Below, one piece after another: positions 24,694 through 26,141 of a stretch of DNA of 26,141 nucleotides. Location of the stretch: contig JASIBJ010000012.1 of NCBI GenBank assembly GCA_030045215.1, positions 1 through 26,141 on the forward strand, given 5' to 3'. The DNA is from Streptosporangiaceae bacterium (GTDB taxonomy: Bacteria; Actinomycetota; Actinomycetes; Streptosporangiales; Streptosporangiaceae). A program made the translations under genes and the position numbers. The stretch's first letter is position 1. Each line of letters starts with the position of its first letter. The notes beneath the pieces were generated by a model. That model was given only the letters and a program-made list of their open reading frames with translations. It did not search any database and had not been told where the DNA came from.

Positions 24694-24850
24694 CTCGACG
24701 GTTCCACGTCGTCCTGAATGACCTGCGAGTGCCGCCCGCAAACCGGCTGGAGAAGCTCAACGGCGGCCGGGTGGGCAGCCCGCTATCCGGATCAATGACC
24801 AGTACCGGATCTGCTTTGGCTGGACTACCGCAGGCGCTACAGACGTTGAG
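24694..24850 (+). pseudogene. Remnant of a HigB-type (RelE/ParE) toxin
   Basis: Three frames together spell a HigB-like toxin: LDGSTS (from 24694), then LNDLRVPPANRLEKLNGGRVG (24714-24776, here in two frames' reach), then AIRINDQYRICFGW and TTAGATDVE (24782-24850). Restoring a single base near 24777 joins the last two parts into the family text '...GQ.aIRINDQyRiCF.WT.aG..DVE'. At least two frameshifts are needed, the N-terminal third is gone, and no HigA antitoxin follows, so the module is dead. Confidence 0.75.
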
Positions 24851-24893
24851 ACAACTGCCCCCGCGGCCTCGGGGCGAGTCGAGCTTCGCCGTC

Positions 24894-24922
24894 ATGACAC
24901 GGATTCATGGTGAGCTTAGGCT
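24894..24922 (+). promoter_or_regulatory. Leaderless promoter of the DUF2207-type gene
   Basis: ATGACA (24894-24899), a 17-nt spacer and TAGGCT (24917-24922) form a plausible SigA-type promoter, with exactly 6 nt to the ATG at 24929. No Shine-Dalgarno is present. Confidence 0.6.
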
Positions 24923-24928
24923 GTCGGC

Positions 24929-25759
24929 ATGCACGACGACCCGCCGCGGCTGGCGCCTCCAGCGGAGCTACGCCCTGCCCAGCTGGGGATCGTCTTGCTG
25001 AGCCGGGTGATCTTCGGCCATATCAGCGCTACGCTCGTAGACCTCGCCGAGCGCGATTTTCTGCGCGTCGAAGAGGCGCCAGAGAATGGGAAGCCGGATT
25101 GGCTGCTGACCGACCTGCGCAAGCCGGCGGCCGACCGGCGAGAGCTGCTGGCTTATGAGACAACGCTGCTGACCGGCCTATTCGCCGGGCAGTCAACGGT
25201 CCGTTTGTCAGAGATCAGTCAGGCCCTGATTCCTACACTGAACCTGGTTCGGGCGCAGATTCGGCGCGACGCCGTCCAGCATGGCTGGTTGCGCCGCTGG
25301 CCTCGTGATCAGCGGACTGCCCGCGGAGAGCAGCTACTGAAGCAGATCCAGGTCTTCCGCACCGGCCTGCGGGCACTGGTTGTCTCCGGGGATCTGGAGG
25401 CACTGGCTGGCCTGGCCCCATACGCGGTGCTCTTCGGTCTTGGAGCACAGTCCCTGGCCGGCCTGGATGTCCGAACCGCCGATAAGGCTCCGCGCTGTGA
25501 CGCAGAGGTCGCGTGGTCACAAACCGATCGCTTCGTGCAGTGCTGGCTGTTGACCTGCGCGGGGTTCTCCGACCATCTAGACCACGGCCATGGGCATCGG
25601 GCAGATGCTGGCCCGCTGGCTAACTTCGTCCAGCAATGGTCCGCGCCCGTTACCCATGGGCAAGCCGGCCATGGACCCGGATCGGGGCATGACGGGTACG
25701 GCGGCGGCGACGAGCACATCGCAGGGGGACACGTTGGCGGCGGTCACAGCGGACACTAA
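24929..25759 (+). CDS. Soluble DUF2207-like protein with His-rich tail
   Basis: A 276-aa protein that resembles only the cytosolic part of DUF2207 membrane proteins: 'PPAELRPAQLGIVLLSR', 'ISATLVDLAERDFLRVEE', then 'AYETTLLTGLFAGQSTVRLS' and 'LAGLAPYAVLFGLGAQSLAG'. Usual members are about twice as long, with a signal peptide, an extracellular beta domain and membrane helices; none of these is present here, so it should be cytoplasmic. The glycine-rich tail of the family is replaced by a His/Gly-rich tail of about 60 residues with 11 histidines (HLDHGHGHRAD to HSGH), suggesting metal binding. The start is fixed by the leaderless promoter. Confidence 0.75.
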   Translation: MHDDPPRLAPPAELRPAQLGIVLLSRVIFGHISATLVDLAERDFLRVEEAPENGKPDWLLTDLRKPAADRRELLAYETTLLTGLFAGQSTVRLSEISQALIPTLNLVRAQIRRDAVQHGWLRRWPRDQRTARGEQLLKQIQVFRTGLRALVVSGDLEALAGLAPYAVLFGLGAQSLAGLDVRTADKAPRCDAEVAWSQTDRFVQCWLLTCAGFSDHLDHGHGHRADAGPLANFVQQWSAPVTHGQAGHGPGSGHDGYGGGDEHIAGGHVGGGHSGH

Positions 25760-25863
25760 GAAGGCAACGGCGCCAGCTCGTGTCGCTGCCCTGTGGTCGA
25801 ATCGAGCTCAGGGAACGCGTCGTCGAGCCAAGCTGCGCTAGCGTCGACGCCACACTTTCTCGT

Positions 25864-26141
25864 CTACGCGTCCTCAGTCGATGCAGCACGCCGTGCCTGC
25901 CCCGCGAGACGATCGAAGAAGTGCAGCACCAAGTCGGCGTCTGGCCGCAGGACAGCGAACTCAAGCAGGCCGCCAGACGTCTGACAGGAGACAACGACAG
26001 AGCCTGACTGATGCAGCAGCCCTCCTTGAGCGTACTGGCCTGCACCCCTGAGCTCGAAGGCCTCGCGCGTGTTGTCGAACGGCCGCACCCGAGCCCCCAT
26101 CACCTGCTCAGATATGGGGATCCGCTGCCAGCGCTTGAGGA
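25864..26141 (-). CDS. 3' end of an unidentified gene, cut by the window edge
   Basis: The minus-strand frame is open from the window end to the TAG at 25864. It reads LKRWQRIPISEQVMGARVRP at the edge and ends 'LVLHFFDRLAGQARRAASTE' plus two residues. Codon third positions are mostly G or C, which supports coding. An internal GTG-ATG near 26100 could be a start, but readable sequence continues upstream without a ribosome-binding site, so I treat it as the C-terminal 92 codons of a longer gene. I recognise no family. Confidence 0.5.
   Translation of the reverse strand, partial: LKRWQRIPISEQVMGARVRPFDNTREAFELRGAGQYAQGGLLHQSGSVVVSCQTSGGLLEFAVLRPDADLVLHFFDRLAGQARRAASTEDA

Overview
The window is a high-GC actinobacterial chromosome segment. 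Evidence: dense GC3-rich ORFs on both strands, an F420-type luciferase-like oxidoreductase, a YtrA-type GntR/ABC cassette, relicts of a SARP-type regulator and an ECF sigma factor, and a recurrent arrangement of a TANNNT -10 box followed by 6-7 nt and then directly by the start codon (leaderless transcripts). A soil actinomycete is the likeliest source; I cannot fix the genus. I saw no rRNA, tRNA, CRISPR array or intact insertion sequence.

Left part (1-6.9 kb): a PEP mutase/isocitrate lyase-family enzyme and a two-domain PRC-barrel protein (+); a GNAT acetyltransferase (-) divergent from an ATP-dependent DNA ligase (+); an F420-type oxidoreductase (+); and, on the minus strand, a two-gene unit of a DHA2 drug-efflux MFS transporter followed by a cytidylate kinase-like protein. 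Middle part (7.2-15 kb): a translationally coupled pair (pyridoxamine-pyruvate aminotransferase-like enzyme plus NCS1 permease) that looks like a compact vitamin B6 uptake/transamination operon; a TetR regulator convergent with an antibiotic-biosynthesis-monooxygenase-fold protein whose upstream region carries a perfect 9-4-9 palindrome; a small ParB-fold-like protein; and a tightly overlapping GntR/ATPase/permease operon whose permease is an internal tandem duplication.

Right part (15-26.1 kb): a flavin monooxygenase pseudogene with a frameshift and an in-frame stop, a DoxX protein, an M50-type membrane metallopeptidase, a second GNAT enzyme, a secreted phosphodiesterase/alkaline phosphatase-family protein, a SAM methyltransferase downstream of an Asp-box lipoprotein, two divergent aldo/keto reductases, a truncated soluble DUF2207-type protein with a histidine-rich tail, and the 3' end of an unidentified gene running off the window.

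The spaces between genes hold fossils. I could read remnants of an ECF sigma factor 3' end (9842-10010), a SARP/AfsR-type BTAD domain (17644-17745), an IS110-like transposase C-terminus (23703-23789) and a HigB-type toxin (about 24694-24850). With the broken monooxygenase these make five decayed genes in about 15 kb, marking this as a high-turnover accessory region. The most interesting living system is the B6-type aminotransferase/NCS1 pair with its own inverted-repeat operator candidate, lying directly against the sigma-factor scar.
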